Source of the DNA: Herminiimonas fonticola
GTDB lineage: Bacteria; Pseudomonadota; Gammaproteobacteria; Burkholderiales; Burkholderiaceae_D
Reading direction: 5' to 3'
Length of the DNA: 64,000 nucleotides
Assembly: GCF_003293745.1 (NCBI RefSeq)
Contig: NZ_PTLZ01000005.1
Coordinates: 154,922-218,921 of the forward strand
Shown: in pieces, positions 37,399 through 46,152 of the stretch
How the letters are laid out: each line of letters starts with the position of its first letter
How positions within the stretch are numbered: the stretch's first letter is position 1
The notes under the pieces: model-generated
The model's input: only the letters and a program-made list of their open reading frames with translations
Databases searched by the model: none
Told to the model about the DNA's origin: nothing
Position numbers and translations under genes: made by a program

Positions 37399-37941
37399 AT
37401 GCCTGCCCTGGAGCGAGAAAAAATTATGATTGAAGCGCCTATCCCCGCGGATGAAGATGAGCGACTGCATGCATTACGCCAGTTGCTGATTCTTGATACG
37501 CCACCAGAAGAAAGATTCGATCGCATCGTCACGTTTGCTTCGCAAGAGTTCGACATGCCCATGGTACTGATTACTTTGGTGGATGCGGACCGGCAGTGGT
37601 TCAAGGCTAGCGTGGGCTTGAACGTATGCGAGACGGCGCGCGACGTCTCATTTTGCGGCCATGCGATCCTGTCGGATGAAACCATGGTGGTAAGCGATGC
37701 GACTAAAGATCAGCGGTTTTTTGACAATCCGCTTGTGATCGCCGAACCGCATGTGCGCTTCTATGTGGGCGCACCTTTGACACTGCCTTCAGGCCAGAAC
37801 GTCGGCACGCTGTGCCTGATAGACAGCTCCCCGCGTGATATGGATGCAATAGGCTTGGCGATACTTTCATCCCTGCGCGATCTTGTGGTGGAAGAATTGA
37901 TCAATCAAGAAACGTTATCGGATGAGAACCATGGCATCTGA
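37399..37941 (+). CDS. Stand-alone GAF-domain protein
   Basis: A 180-residue protein made of one GAF domain. It matches the GAF module usually found fused to GGDEF or kinase domains: LHALRQLLILDTPPEERFD, then ITLVDADRQWFKASVGL, DVSFCGHAIL and HVRFYVGAPLTLPSGQNVGT. Here no output domain follows. The ATG at 37399 has AGGT upstream; ATG at 37426 is possible. The next gene starts inside its last codons and encodes a receiver-like protein, so the pair may act as a two-part sensor. The ligand is unknown. Confidence 0.88.
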   Translation: MPALEREKIMIEAPIPADEDERLHALRQLLILDTPPEERFDRIVTFASQEFDMPMVLITLVDADRQWFKASVGLNVCETARDVSFCGHAILSDETMVVSDATKDQRFFDNPLVIAEPHVRFYVGAPLTLPSGQNVGTLCLIDSSPRDMDAIGLAILSSLRDLVVEELINQETLSDENHGI

Positions 37942-38323
37942 ATTACAAAATATTTTACTGGTTGAAAAAAACCATATGGTCGGCAGCGTCATTGCATCGA
38001 CCGCCAGGCAACTGAACCTGGCAACCGTGAGAAAAGTAGCCAGCATCAGCAATGCTCAACAGTATTTGAGCAATGAAACATTCTCTGGCTTGATTGCGAC
38101 CATAGAAGATGAAATCGCAGACCTGCAATTTTTATATGCCTTGCGAAATTCATCATTCAAGGGCGCACCCGATATGCCAGTGGTAGTTATTACGCCGGCA
38201 TGCGACGAAGAATTTGCAGTCAAGCTCAAGACCTTGCAGGTCAGTCGAATCTTGATCAAGCCCTTCAAGGTTAGAGATGTGATTTCAGCAATCGAGTTGG
38301 TGACAACTCCTTTGAATGCCTGA
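37922..38323 (+). CDS. Receiver-like protein lacking the phospho-acceptor Asp
   Basis: A 133-residue protein with the outline of a response-regulator receiver: NILLVEKN (beta1), GLIATIEDE where beta3 normally ends in the phosphorylated Asp, VVVITP (beta4, Thr91) and ILIKPFK (conserved Lys113). The beta3 position reads Ile or Thr rather than Asp, and only one acidic residue remains after beta1, so phosphorylation in the normal way is unlikely. It overlaps the GAF gene by 20 bases (or begins at ATG 37931). It may signal by binding or dimerisation alone. Confidence 0.78.
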   Translation: MRTMASELQNILLVEKNHMVGSVIASTARQLNLATVRKVASISNAQQYLSNETFSGLIATIEDEIADLQFLYALRNSSFKGAPDMPVVVITPACDEEFAVKLKTLQVSRILIKPFKVRDVISAIELVTTPLNA

Positions 38324-38487
38324 AACTGAGCAAGCGAATCCCTACCGGGAAGCTATTTGAGACGGCGATATAAAACCTGGTTCTCTACGCTTTCTGCAGC
38401 TTCGTTTTCATCTTCCACATACTTTTTATTCAATGACATATCCGTGTCACTGTGTACACTGTCGCCTTACCATTTTTTGCCTGACCC

Positions 38488-39282
38488 ATGACCATCACCA
38501 TCAACGAAGATCTGCAAGCCTATATCGATCCACTGACTACTGACGAACACGCTGCGCTGGAACGCAGCCTTCTGGCCGAAGGTTGCCGCGATGCGCTGGT
38601 GCTGTGGGGTGATTTGCTGATCGATGGACATAATCGCTACGGCATCTGCCAGAAGCACGACATCGCTTTCAACACCGTGCAGAACGAGTCATTCAAATCG
38701 ATAGATGACGTCCACTTGTGGATGATCGACAATCATCTGGGGCGACGCAGCGTGTCGGATTTCCAACGTGGCGTACTTGCACTGCGCAAGAAAGAAATCC
38801 TGAGCGCACGCACGGCACAAGCAGCTTCTGAATCATCAGACGCTGAAGCTGCAACACAAGCCTCTGAAGAAAAAGCCTTGACGCGTGACATCATCGCCAA
38901 GGCAGCGCGCGTGAGTCCTGTGACGCTAGGTCAAATCGAGAAAATTCAAAAAACGGCTGCGCCTGAACTGGTCAGCGCAGTGAAAGCTGGCATCGTCTCG
39001 ATTAATGCCGCTGCGGCGATATCGTCCTTGCCAAGTGAAAAACAAATAGAAGCGGTAGCCGGCGGCAAAAAGGAATTGCGCCAGGTCGCACGTCAGGTCC
39101 GCGAAGCCAAACTGCCACCGAAGCCGGAGCCGGTTCCACCGCCTGCCGATGCGACGCCCGATCAAATCACTATTCACAAATTGAATCTTTTGATCACTGA
39201 ACTCAATGAAGAACGTGATCAATTGAAAAAGAAAGTTCAGCATCTAACCATCGCGCTCGCGGAAGCTCGCGGCGCGCACTAA
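38488..39282 (+). CDS. Orphan ParB-like N-domain protein
   Basis: A 264-residue protein of the type annotated as plasmid replication/partition related. A ParB/Srx-like domain occupies about residues 8-70 (ALERSLLAEGCRDALVLWGD, LIDGHNRYGICQ). A helical segment with an HTH-like part (DIIAKAARVSPVTLGQIEKI) follows, then an AAAAISSLPSEKQIEAV stretch, a Pro-rich linker and a C-terminal coiled coil of about residues 225-260. No parA, replication or conjugation genes are near. It may be a relic of a mobile element or a chromosomal regulator of unknown targets. Confidence 0.82.
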   Translation: MTITINEDLQAYIDPLTTDEHAALERSLLAEGCRDALVLWGDLLIDGHNRYGICQKHDIAFNTVQNESFKSIDDVHLWMIDNHLGRRSVSDFQRGVLALRKKEILSARTAQAASESSDAEAATQASEEKALTRDIIAKAARVSPVTLGQIEKIQKTAAPELVSAVKAGIVSINAAAAISSLPSEKQIEAVAGGKKELRQVARQVREAKLPPKPEPVPPPADATPDQITIHKLNLLITELNEERDQLKKKVQHLTIALAEARGAH

Positions 39283-39399
39283 AAGGCGATATCTCTCATG
39301 CAAGCGGTATTGGTTTGATGTGAGCTGCGGCAACTATTTGGGTGTTAAAGCGCGAAGTGTTAAATTGGTTTTGCGCTGATAACCATTCAGGTAGGTGCA

Positions 39400-39822
39400 A
39401 TGTCCAATTCACTACCATACGGATTCCTTGCCAATGTGGTGCTTGCACTGCACGCCTTGATCGTGCTCTTTGTGATCGGCGGCTTGCTTCTCGTAATCCT
39501 CGGCAATCTTCGTTCCTGGCAGTGGGTCAATACACTCTGGTTCAGGCTGCTGCACCTGGCCACTATCCTCATCGTTGTCGCGGAAGCTTGGCTCGGCCTT
39601 GTCTGTCCACTCACCACGCTGGAAATGTGGTTTAGGGCACAAGCTGGAACTATTCCGTATTCAGGTGATTTCATCGAACACTGGCTGCAAACCATCCTGT
39701 TCTGGGACGCACCCTCATGGGTGTTCATAACGACATATTCAATCTTCAGTCTGGCAGTCGCAGCAACGTGGTGGTACTTTCCACCCAAAACAAAGAGACA
39801 TTGGCACAAGCCAAGTGCCTAA
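39400..39822 (+). CDS. DUF2784 family membrane protein
   Basis: A 140-residue membrane protein with four helices. It matches the DUF2784 family: ANVVLALHALIVLFVIGGLLLV at the start (interrupted), WFRLLHLATILIVVAEAWLG and CPLTTLEMWFR in the middle, DFIEHWLQTILFWDAPSWVF in interrupted form after that. The conserved His, Cys and Trp residues make heme or quinone contact conceivable, but no role is known. It is separated from its neighbours by more than 100 bases on either side. Confidence 0.85.
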   Translation: MSNSLPYGFLANVVLALHALIVLFVIGGLLLVILGNLRSWQWVNTLWFRLLHLATILIVVAEAWLGLVCPLTTLEMWFRAQAGTIPYSGDFIEHWLQTILFWDAPSWVFITTYSIFSLAVAATWWYFPPKTKRHWHKPSA

Positions 39823-40045
39823 TCCCTCTATCGAGCGAACGTGCCCCAAACATCTACTGTCAATTGGCGGGCCAACGGCTTTGGATCGAGAACAAGCCAC
39901 CCATTAGACGGCACTGCTAGTCAGTAATTGTTAACTCGCACTTGGTATCTTCAGTTTTTCTTGCCGCAGATTAACTCGCGGCGTAGAATTTTTTTAACTC
40001 AGGGTAATTAAATTTGGTCGTTGGCGATGACTAAGGGTTTTATCA

Positions 40046-41422
40046 ATGGAGATGACTGCAAACTTGAACAGCAAGCAATCGCTACGTATGCGGCGTGCCT
40101 TGCTGTTGAGTTCTCTGGTGCTCGGAGTCATTTCCTTGTTTTGGGGTGCTTACTTTGTGAGCAATGGCAATTGGACCATGTTCCCCATCAATCTGATTTC
40201 CGTCATCGTTGCGATAGGTGTGACCTGGATTACTCTGCGCGGACACATTCGCACCGCATCCATCATCATGTTTTGTTACGTCTATGCAGTACTGTGCGTA
40301 TTTTGCGTGCTGCTGGACGTACCCACGCTGGAAGCACCACGCTCCAATCACAATTATTTTTTGGTCATCGCACTCTTCGCCTGGCTGGTTTTCAAGGGTG
40401 ACAAACCCTGGCTGCGGCACGGCATGACCTTGGCCGGTCTGCTCGGTTTTATCTTGTTCTCGAGCACTACCTGGGGCCTGCATACAGCCTATGCATTAGG
40501 GAATGATGTGCGTGTGGCTGGCACATGGATACACAACATCATCGCAACGGGCTTGCTCTGGACGCTGCTATGGGTGATGCAAGCCAATCTGTCGGAACGC
40601 AGTGTGATGGAATCCGATCTGCGCAAAGCGATTCGAGAAAATCAACTGGTCCTTTACTACCAGCCGCAAACTGGCGATGACGGGCGAATTGTCGGTGCCG
40701 AGGCATTGCTGCGCTGGCAGCATCCGATCAAGGGCATGGTATCGCCAGCCGATTTCATCCCGCTGGCAGAACAAACCGGATTGATCATGCCCGTAGGACA
40801 TTGGGTGTTGGGCACCGCCTGTGCGCAGTTGATGGCATGGGAGAAAAATCCAGCCACCGCGCACTTGAGCCTGGCGGTGAATGTCAGCGCACTGCAATTC
40901 AAGCAAACCGATTATGTCAGCCAGGTCATCTCGGTATTGGATCGTTCAAACATTAACCCTGCCCTGCTCACGCTGGAACTGACAGAAAGCATGTTGGTGA
41001 ATGACGTGAACGACATCATATCTAAAATGAATGCGTTAAAAGCCAAGGGCGTACGCCTGTCGCTGGACGACTTTGGCACAGGTTATTCCTCGCTGAATTA
41101 CCTGAAAAAGCTACCGCTGGACCAGCTCAAGATCGACCAGTCTTTTGTCCGCGATATGCTGAACGATACACACGACGTGACTATCGTACGGACGGTGATA
41201 GAACTGGCGCACGGCATGAAGTTGCATGTGATTGCCGAAGGTGTGGAGACGGAAGAACACCGGCAATTTTTGGCTGATCTTGGCTGCCACTCATTTCAAG
41301 GTTACTTGCTGAGCCGGCCCGTACCGATTGCCGACTTTGAAGTCGTGGTACTGCCGCATAACGCCAAGGTTGACGCTGCAGCAAAAACCGCTCGCAGCGC
41401 GCTACGTATTGCGAAACTTTAG
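40046..41422 (+). CDS. Membrane-bound EAL-domain c-di-GMP phosphodiesterase
   Basis: A 458-residue protein with about six N-terminal transmembrane helices (roughly residues 16-180) and a C-terminal EAL domain (about 190-435). There is no GGDEF domain. Catalytic motifs are intact: AEALLRWQHP (EAL at 219-221), LTLELTES and LSLDDFGTGYSSL (around 340-350), with KIDQSFV. It should hydrolyse c-di-GMP to pGpG, controlled by a signal at the membrane. AAGGG precedes the ATG. Only nine bases separate its stop from that of the convergent LysR gene. Confidence 0.92.
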   Translation: MEMTANLNSKQSLRMRRALLLSSLVLGVISLFWGAYFVSNGNWTMFPINLISVIVAIGVTWITLRGHIRTASIIMFCYVYAVLCVFCVLLDVPTLEAPRSNHNYFLVIALFAWLVFKGDKPWLRHGMTLAGLLGFILFSSTTWGLHTAYALGNDVRVAGTWIHNIIATGLLWTLLWVMQANLSERSVMESDLRKAIRENQLVLYYQPQTGDDGRIVGAEALLRWQHPIKGMVSPADFIPLAEQTGLIMPVGHWVLGTACAQLMAWEKNPATAHLSLAVNVSALQFKQTDYVSQVISVLDRSNINPALLTLELTESMLVNDVNDIISKMNALKAKGVRLSLDDFGTGYSSLNYLKKLPLDQLKIDQSFVRDMLNDTHDVTIVRTVIELAHGMKLHVIAEGVETEEHRQFLADLGCHSFQGYLLSRPVPIADFEVVVLPHNAKVDAAAKTARSALRIAKL

Positions 41423-41431
41423 AAGTACAAG

Positions 41432-42400
41432 TTAGCGCTTCTTTTTTCTAGTGAGTACTGCGAAAGTTTTTTCTTCTATCAGCGGCATCATGGATCGTAT
41501 CGTTTCCACAAACAGTCGCAGGCGCGCCGGGTAATAGCGCGCATACGGATAGACCAGATAAACCGGCAACGGTGCGGCACGCCAGTCGGGTGCAAGATGT
41601 AGCAAACGTCCCTGCGCAATATCGTCAGCCACTATCCACGCCGACACAATACCCGCACCCAAACCCGCCAATGCAGCATTGCGTAGCGCATACAAACTGT
41701 CGGTACTCATGCGCGGCCTGATCGCAAAGCGATGCTCTTCACCATTAGATTGTTGTGTGAGCGTCACTTCATCGCGGTAAAAGGTACGCAATGCCAGCCA
41801 CGGTATGTTGTGCAAATCTTCCACTTTCAATGGCAACGACTTGCCTGCCACATGCTGCGGCGCAGCCACCACAATACGCGGAATGTCGAACAGCTTGATG
41901 GCGATGACGGATGGATTGTCGACCGCACCAACCTGAATCGCACAATCTATGCCTTCCGCAATAAAGTCCGGACGCCGATCATGCAATAACCATTCGACAG
42001 ACACACGCGGAAAGCGGCCAAGATAATTAGTCAGCGGCACAATCAATTGATCCTGTCCGAACGCATGCGGCACCAGCACGCGCAAAGTGCCTTCCGGCTC
42101 ATCTTGCGTGCCACGCAGGTCGGCTTCCATCGCCTTCCAGTTATCCAGCAAATCCTTGGCATGCGCGAAGCAGCGTTCGCCATCTTCGGTCAGCTTCATC
42201 ACGTGTGTGGAACGCTGCAACAGGCGCAAACCCAGAGCTCGCTCCAAGGTCTGCAAACGTCGACTGACCGTGGGCTGGCTGGTTTTTAGCTGCTCAGCGG
42301 CGGCCGACAAACTCCCCGCCTCGACGATGCGGACAAAGGTTTGCATGAGTTCTATTCGGTCTACGCCGGGATTGCCGGATTGCTTTTCTGCTTTCGTCAT
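41432..42400 (-). CDS. LysR-type transcriptional regulator
   Basis: A 322-residue LysR regulator. The N-terminal winged helix-turn-helix is clear (MQTFVRIVEAGSLSAAAEQL, then QPTVSRRLQTLERALGLRLL), followed by a substrate-binding domain (RVLVPHAFGQDQLIVPLTNY, DFIAEGIDCAIQVG). It is of the CrgA/AaeR-like group often found beside exporters. It is divergent from the MFS transporter gene, with fewer than 100 bases between, so it very likely controls that gene from the shared region. The inducer is unknown. Confidence 0.92.
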   Translation of the reverse strand: MTKAEKQSGNPGVDRIELMQTFVRIVEAGSLSAAAEQLKTSQPTVSRRLQTLERALGLRLLQRSTHVMKLTEDGERCFAHAKDLLDNWKAMEADLRGTQDEPEGTLRVLVPHAFGQDQLIVPLTNYLGRFPRVSVEWLLHDRRPDFIAEGIDCAIQVGAVDNPSVIAIKLFDIPRIVVAAPQHVAGKSLPLKVEDLHNIPWLALRTFYRDEVTLTQQSNGEEHRFAIRPRMSTDSLYALRNAALAGLGAGIVSAWIVADDIAQGRLLHLAPDWRAAPLPVYLVYPYARYYPARLRLFVETIRSMMPLIEEKTFAVLTRKKKR

Positions 42401-42463
42401 ACGTTAAGCGTATAACAAATGTGCATTCAAGGCTACTACCAAGCCCGTATCACAGAGAGGAAA

Positions 42464-42493
42464 ATGCAATCCATCGTCAATACGGGAATTTAA
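42464..42493 (+). CDS. Possible 9-codon leader ORF before the MFS gene
   Basis: ATG at 42464 follows a strong GAGAGGA ribosome-binding site, 3-4 bases away, and encodes MQSIVNTGI before TAA at 42491-42493. The stop ends two bases before the MFS start codon at 42496, and the two frames differ. The layout fits translational coupling or ribosome-stalling control of the exporter. It is too short for homology evidence, so the call rests only on the signal and spacing. Confidence 0.4.
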   Translation: MQSIVNTGI

Positions 42494-42495
42494 TC

Positions 42496-43707
42496 ATGTT
42501 GGTTATTCAATCTGCAAATACAAGCACCACTAAGCCTGCACTGTCGGCTTCCCTGATCCTGCTGTTAGCAACCGGAGCCGGCTTGAGCGTGGCCTCGCTC
42601 TATTACAGTCAACCTATGCTGGGCGTGCTGGGTGCGGATATTCATGCCAGCGATCGCATGATCGGGCTGGTGCCGACGCTGACGCAACTGGGTTATGCGC
42701 TGGGAATTATGTTGCTGGCACCTTTGGGCGATCGCTATGACAGACGCAACATCATCCTGGTGAAAGCCGCCTTGCTGGCATTGGCCTTATTGTTCAGCGG
42801 CCTGGCACCTAACGTCACATGGCTACTCGCCACCAGCCTGGTCATTGGACTGACCGCGACGATGGCACAAGACATCATCCCGGCTGCAGCAACAATGGCA
42901 CCGGAAGCGCATCGCGGCAAAATTGTCGGTACTGTGATGACAGGTCTGTTGCTCGGCATCTTGTTGTCGCGCGTCATCAGCGGCTTTGGTGCAGAACAAT
43001 TTGGCTGGCGTGCGGTGTATGTCGTGGCCGCAGTCAGCGTCGCACTGGTGGTGGTCGCCATCTGGCGTGGACTGCCGCGCTTTCATCCTACAACGCAGTT
43101 GGGATACGGCGCGCTGCTCGGCTCCATGCTGGATCTGTGGCGTCGTCATGGCAAGTTGCGTCAGGCTGCATATGCACAGGGTTTGCTGGCAGTTGGCTTC
43201 AGCGCATTCTGGTCGACACTGGCGGTGATGTTGCACGCCGCACCATTCCATCTTGGTAGCGCCGCAGCCGGGGCTTTTGGTCTGGCTGGTGCAGCCGGTG
43301 CACTTGCCGCACCGTTGGCTGGTCGTCTTGCTGACAAGCGCGGTCCGGAGCTGGTGACGCGTCTTGGTGCAGGCTTGGCCGCCGTGTCATTTGCAGTAAT
43401 GTGGCTGGCGCCATTGTTGCCGCCACATGCGCAAATCGTATTGTTCATCATCAGTGCAATCGGCTTCGACTTCGGCGTACAAGCCACGCTGGTAGCCCAT
43501 CAAACTGTTGTGTTCGGCATAGATCCAGCATCACGCAGTCGCTTGAATGCGCTGCTGTTCACCGGCATGTTTGTCGGCATGGCAAGTGGTGCAGCATTGG
43601 GCAGCCTGATACTGGCGCAATGGGGCTGGGCCGGCGTGGTAACGATGGCAACCGTTTCATCATTGGCTGCATTGGCGGTGCGCATGCTAGGCAAAAAGAA
43701 TGCTTGA
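42496..43707 (+). CDS. Major facilitator superfamily transporter
   Basis: A 403-residue MFS permease with twelve predicted helices, in the drug-efflux/sugar-efflux style. The MFS motif A-like loop between helices 2 and 3 reads LAPLGDRYDRRNIIL, and the second half repeats it as LAGRLADKRGPELV. I start at ATG 42496; translation could begin upstream at a non-ATG codon, but the family starts near here. Its own ribosome-binding site is weak (GGGA), while a strong one serves the tiny ORF just upstream. It is divergent from a LysR regulator. Substrate unknown. Confidence 0.9.
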   Translation: MLVIQSANTSTTKPALSASLILLLATGAGLSVASLYYSQPMLGVLGADIHASDRMIGLVPTLTQLGYALGIMLLAPLGDRYDRRNIILVKAALLALALLFSGLAPNVTWLLATSLVIGLTATMAQDIIPAAATMAPEAHRGKIVGTVMTGLLLGILLSRVISGFGAEQFGWRAVYVVAAVSVALVVVAIWRGLPRFHPTTQLGYGALLGSMLDLWRRHGKLRQAAYAQGLLAVGFSAFWSTLAVMLHAAPFHLGSAAAGAFGLAGAAGALAAPLAGRLADKRGPELVTRLGAGLAAVSFAVMWLAPLLPPHAQIVLFIISAIGFDFGVQATLVAHQTVVFGIDPASRSRLNALLFTGMFVGMASGAALGSLILAQWGWAGVVTMATVSSLAALAVRMLGKKNA

Positions 43708-43800
43708 GCCTGCTTCTCGCACGCAATCATTGTTGAGTGAAGTTGATGTGACTATGCGTTAGGATATCGCCTGAATCTTTACAGTCGATATCGCTCTTTA

Positions 43801-43844
43801 CCGAATGTCTGCTATTGAAGAAGATAGCGAGCATTCGGTTTTTT
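43801..43844 (+). terminator. Rho-independent terminator downstream of the MFS gene
   Basis: CCGAATG (43801-43807) pairs with CATTCGG (43832-43838), with further inner pairing between GCTAT and ATAGC, and six T follow. It lies about 95 bases past the MFS stop and 33 bases before the cupin gene, so it separates the two. Confidence 0.8.
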
Positions 43845-43876
43845 GCATGCGGCCTTCCCTCTCATTATGAAATGCC

Positions 43877-44266
43877 ATGACCACATTTAAAAACATCGTC
43901 CTCTATACCGACACTGACGGCCTCGCAAAATTTCGCGAAGAAGAAATCGCCTTACCGGGCGGTTCGCCCAAGGCCTTGCTGTCCGAGCTAGTTCCATCAA
44001 ATGGATTCCAGGTGCGACAAAGCCCGCCGGGCGTGAGCAGCGACTTCCATTGCACGACGACTGCGCAATGGCTGGTGGTATTAAGTGGAGAAATGGAAAT
44101 CGGTTTGCGCGATGGCACTGCGCGCATCTTCAAGGCCGGCGATCATTTTTTCTCGAACGATCTATTGCCTGAGGGCGCAGAATTTGACAGTACCTTGCAC
44201 GGCCATCGCAGCCGCGTGGTTGGTGACACGCCGCTGGAAACCTTGTTTGTCAGAACAGGTAACTGA
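43877..44266 (+). CDS. Cupin-domain protein
   Basis: A 129-residue single cupin beta-barrel. The core shows FHCTTTAQWLVVLSGEMEIGL, interrupted here, then DGTARIFKAGDHFFSND and a final HGHRSRVVGDTPLETLFV. The first cupin motif has only one clear His and Glu, so metal binding is plausible but not assured. Such proteins range from isomerases to binding proteins, and no function can be assigned. It sits 43 bases upstream of the beta-lactamase gene on the same strand and may share its transcript. Confidence 0.85.
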   Translation: MTTFKNIVLYTDTDGLAKFREEEIALPGGSPKALLSELVPSNGFQVRQSPPGVSSDFHCTTTAQWLVVLSGEMEIGLRDGTARIFKAGDHFFSNDLLPEGAEFDSTLHGHRSRVVGDTPLETLFVRTGN

Positions 44267-44309
44267 GTCGCTGGCAATAACTGAGCTCTAACTAATCACA
44301 GAAAATTCC

Positions 44310-45209
44310 ATGTCCCATTTCGCACGCAGACGCTCACTTGTACTCGCTGCCATCGCCACTCCTTTTACTATGCCAACTTTCGCCAGCAATCAAAAGATCA
44401 GCGCAGCAAACAATGAGCTGGAAAAACTGGAAGCGTCTGCAAACGGGCGGCTCGGTGTCGCTGCAATCAATACCGGCAATGGCATGCGCGTGCAATATCG
44501 CGCGGATGAACGCTTCCCTTTTTGCAGTACGTTCAAGACCATTGTCGCCGCAGCCATCTTGCAGAAAAGCGCGACGGATAAAGGCTTGCTGGCAAAACGC
44601 ATCCACTACAACAAAGACGAGCTTGTGAAATCGGGTTACGCACCGATCACGCAAAAGTACATTGCCGACGGCATGACGATTGCCGAGCTGTGCGCAGCCA
44701 CTTTGCAGTACAGCGACAACGCGGCTGCAAATTTCTTGATGAAGGAATTGGGCGGACCGGCAGCGGTGACCGCCTATGCACGCTCTATAGGTGACGACAC
44801 CTTCCGTCTTGATCGCTGGGAGCCGGAATTGAATTCGGCGATACCGTGCGACGAGCGCGACACGACGACATCGGCAGCAATGGAAAAGAGCCTGCAACAG
44901 TTGATGCTTGGCGACGCATTAGCCGTGTCGCAACGGGTGCAGTTAGTCGCTTGGTTGAAAGGAAATACAACTGGCGGCAAGCGCATGCTGGCAGGCGTAC
45001 CAAAAGACTGGATCGTCGGCGACAAAACCGGCACCGGTTCTTACGGCACGACCAACGATGCCGGCGTACTGTGGCCAGTGAATGGAGCACCCATCGTTGC
45101 GGTTGTCTACTTCACACAAAATGACAAAACCGCTGCCCCACGCGATGACGTGATCGCTGCGGCGACGCGCATCGTGATTGCTGCGTTCAACTCAGTCGCT
45201 TCGACTTGA
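44310..45209 (+). CDS. Class A beta-lactamase
   Basis: Serine beta-lactamase, 299 residues, secreted to the periplasm. All class A elements are present: STFK at 73-76 (nucleophile Ser73), SDN at 135-137, EPELN at 171-175 (general base Glu171 of the omega loop) and KTG at 239-241. The N-terminus [10 protein letters not shown] could be a Tat signal. The Cys before STFK and the KTGTGSYG stretch resemble environmental PenA/L2-type enzymes. There is no adjacent ampR-like regulator, so it may be constitutive and intrinsic. The hydrolysis spectrum cannot be read from sequence. Confidence 0.94.
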   Translation: MSHFARRRSLVLAAIATPFTMPTFASNQKISAANNELEKLEASANGRLGVAAINTGNGMRVQYRADERFPFCSTFKTIVAAAILQKSATDKGLLAKRIHYNKDELVKSGYAPITQKYIADGMTIAELCAATLQYSDNAAANFLMKELGGPAAVTAYARSIGDDTFRLDRWEPELNSAIPCDERDTTTSAAMEKSLQQLMLGDALAVSQRVQLVAWLKGNTTGGKRMLAGVPKDWIVGDKTGTGSYGTTNDAGVLWPVNGAPIVAVVYFTQNDKTAAPRDDVIAAATRIVIAAFNSVAST

Positions 45210-45431
45210 GTTCTTCGACATTGTTACTTCTGCAAGGGCCGCAATTTCGCTGCCGCTTTCCGTCCACTTTTTCCTCTTATCCAAAATCTGCAACACATCA
45301 AGAATAAATCTCTTGCCCGCTGTAATTTGGTAGAACATTTTGGCTTATAGTCAGGTGCACCAGAGCTGTCGAACTCGAAAACTGACAGCCCTGGATAAAA
45401 AAAGAAATTACATAAAGACTGCGGAGAAGAC

Positions 45432-45809
45432 ATGAGTAAACAAACAATTGCAATCGTCGGCCTGGGTAGAGTTGGTTCGGTTTTTCTGGCGGAATTGCTG
45501 CGCCGCCCCAACAAGGATATTGAACTAATCGCCGTAGCAGAAAACACTGAAACCAGTGGCAAGATCCTGGCCAAGTCACAGGGCATTGCGGTTCTCGATA
45601 CCGATGCCTTGATTGCGATGGGCGAGAAAATCGATATTCTTTTCGACCTGACCGGCATGCCTGCAGTACGCAGAGAGCTGCGCGAAAAATTGTCGGACAC
45701 GAATAATCGCCACACCATCATTGCGACCGAAACGATAGCCAAATTGATTTGGTCGCTGATTGCCAGTGATGTTGTATTGCCAAATGTGCATGGGCAAACA
45801 GGTTACTGA
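45432..45809 (+). CDS. Short Rossmann-fold NAD(P)-binding protein
   Basis: A 125-residue protein that begins with a dinucleotide-binding motif, IAIVGLGRVGSVFLAELLRR, followed by IELIAVAENTETSGK. It resembles the N-terminal domain of homoserine dehydrogenase-like proteins but has no catalytic domain. GGAG lies 7 bases before the ATG and a terminator follows, so it is a complete gene rather than an obvious fragment. It may bind NAD(P) as a sensor or work with a separate partner; I cannot assign a function. Confidence 0.75.
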   Translation: MSKQTIAIVGLGRVGSVFLAELLRRPNKDIELIAVAENTETSGKILAKSQGIAVLDTDALIAMGEKIDILFDLTGMPAVRRELREKLSDTNNRHTIIATETIAKLIWSLIASDVVLPNVHGQTGY

Positions 45810-46152
45810 CTCTGCAGATCAGCAAGGCTGATTGCCAGAAGGTAGAAGATTGTCGATATATCTCTCATCAAGAAAGGCAGAAAAAATTGTCACTCAACTT
45901 CTTCTGCCTTTTTATTCTTGAGCGCCATATCAATCGATTCCTGGACCATGCATCAAGAACAAGATAAAGAGTTATATGCGCAAGCAATAATCAGTTTTCA
46001 TCCTCCATATTTGCGCACGCCCCCAACAACAGATATCGTTTTGATGCATGCAACGACACAAGATTTAACAATGAATCGCGACAACATCTGCGCGGGTTAT
46101 TGATGTCGCGTGGTATGTTGCATTCAAGACTCAAATAATCGTTTATACAAAA
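45810..46152. other. Intergenic region between the Rossmann gene and the HDOD-GAF gene
   Basis: This 343-base stretch has a terminator in its first third and otherwise no supported feature. A 61-codon TTG-initiated open frame (45918-46103) has no ribosome-binding site or recognisable product and is left out. The right part is A+T-rich and should hold the promoter of the HDOD-GAF gene. Confidence 0.5.
45873..45913 (+). terminator. Rho-independent terminator after the Rossmann-fold gene
   Basis: AAAGGCAGAA (45873-45882) pairs with TTCTGCCTTT (45902-45911), followed by more T bases. The loop of 19 bases is long, but the 10-bp stem and T-run are good. It lies about 65 bases past the stop. Confidence 0.75.

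Noticed and set aside
45918..46103. A 61-codon TTG-initiated ORF upstream of the HDOD-GAF gene
   Set aside because: No ribosome-binding site and no recognisable product; it starts in the tail of a terminator.
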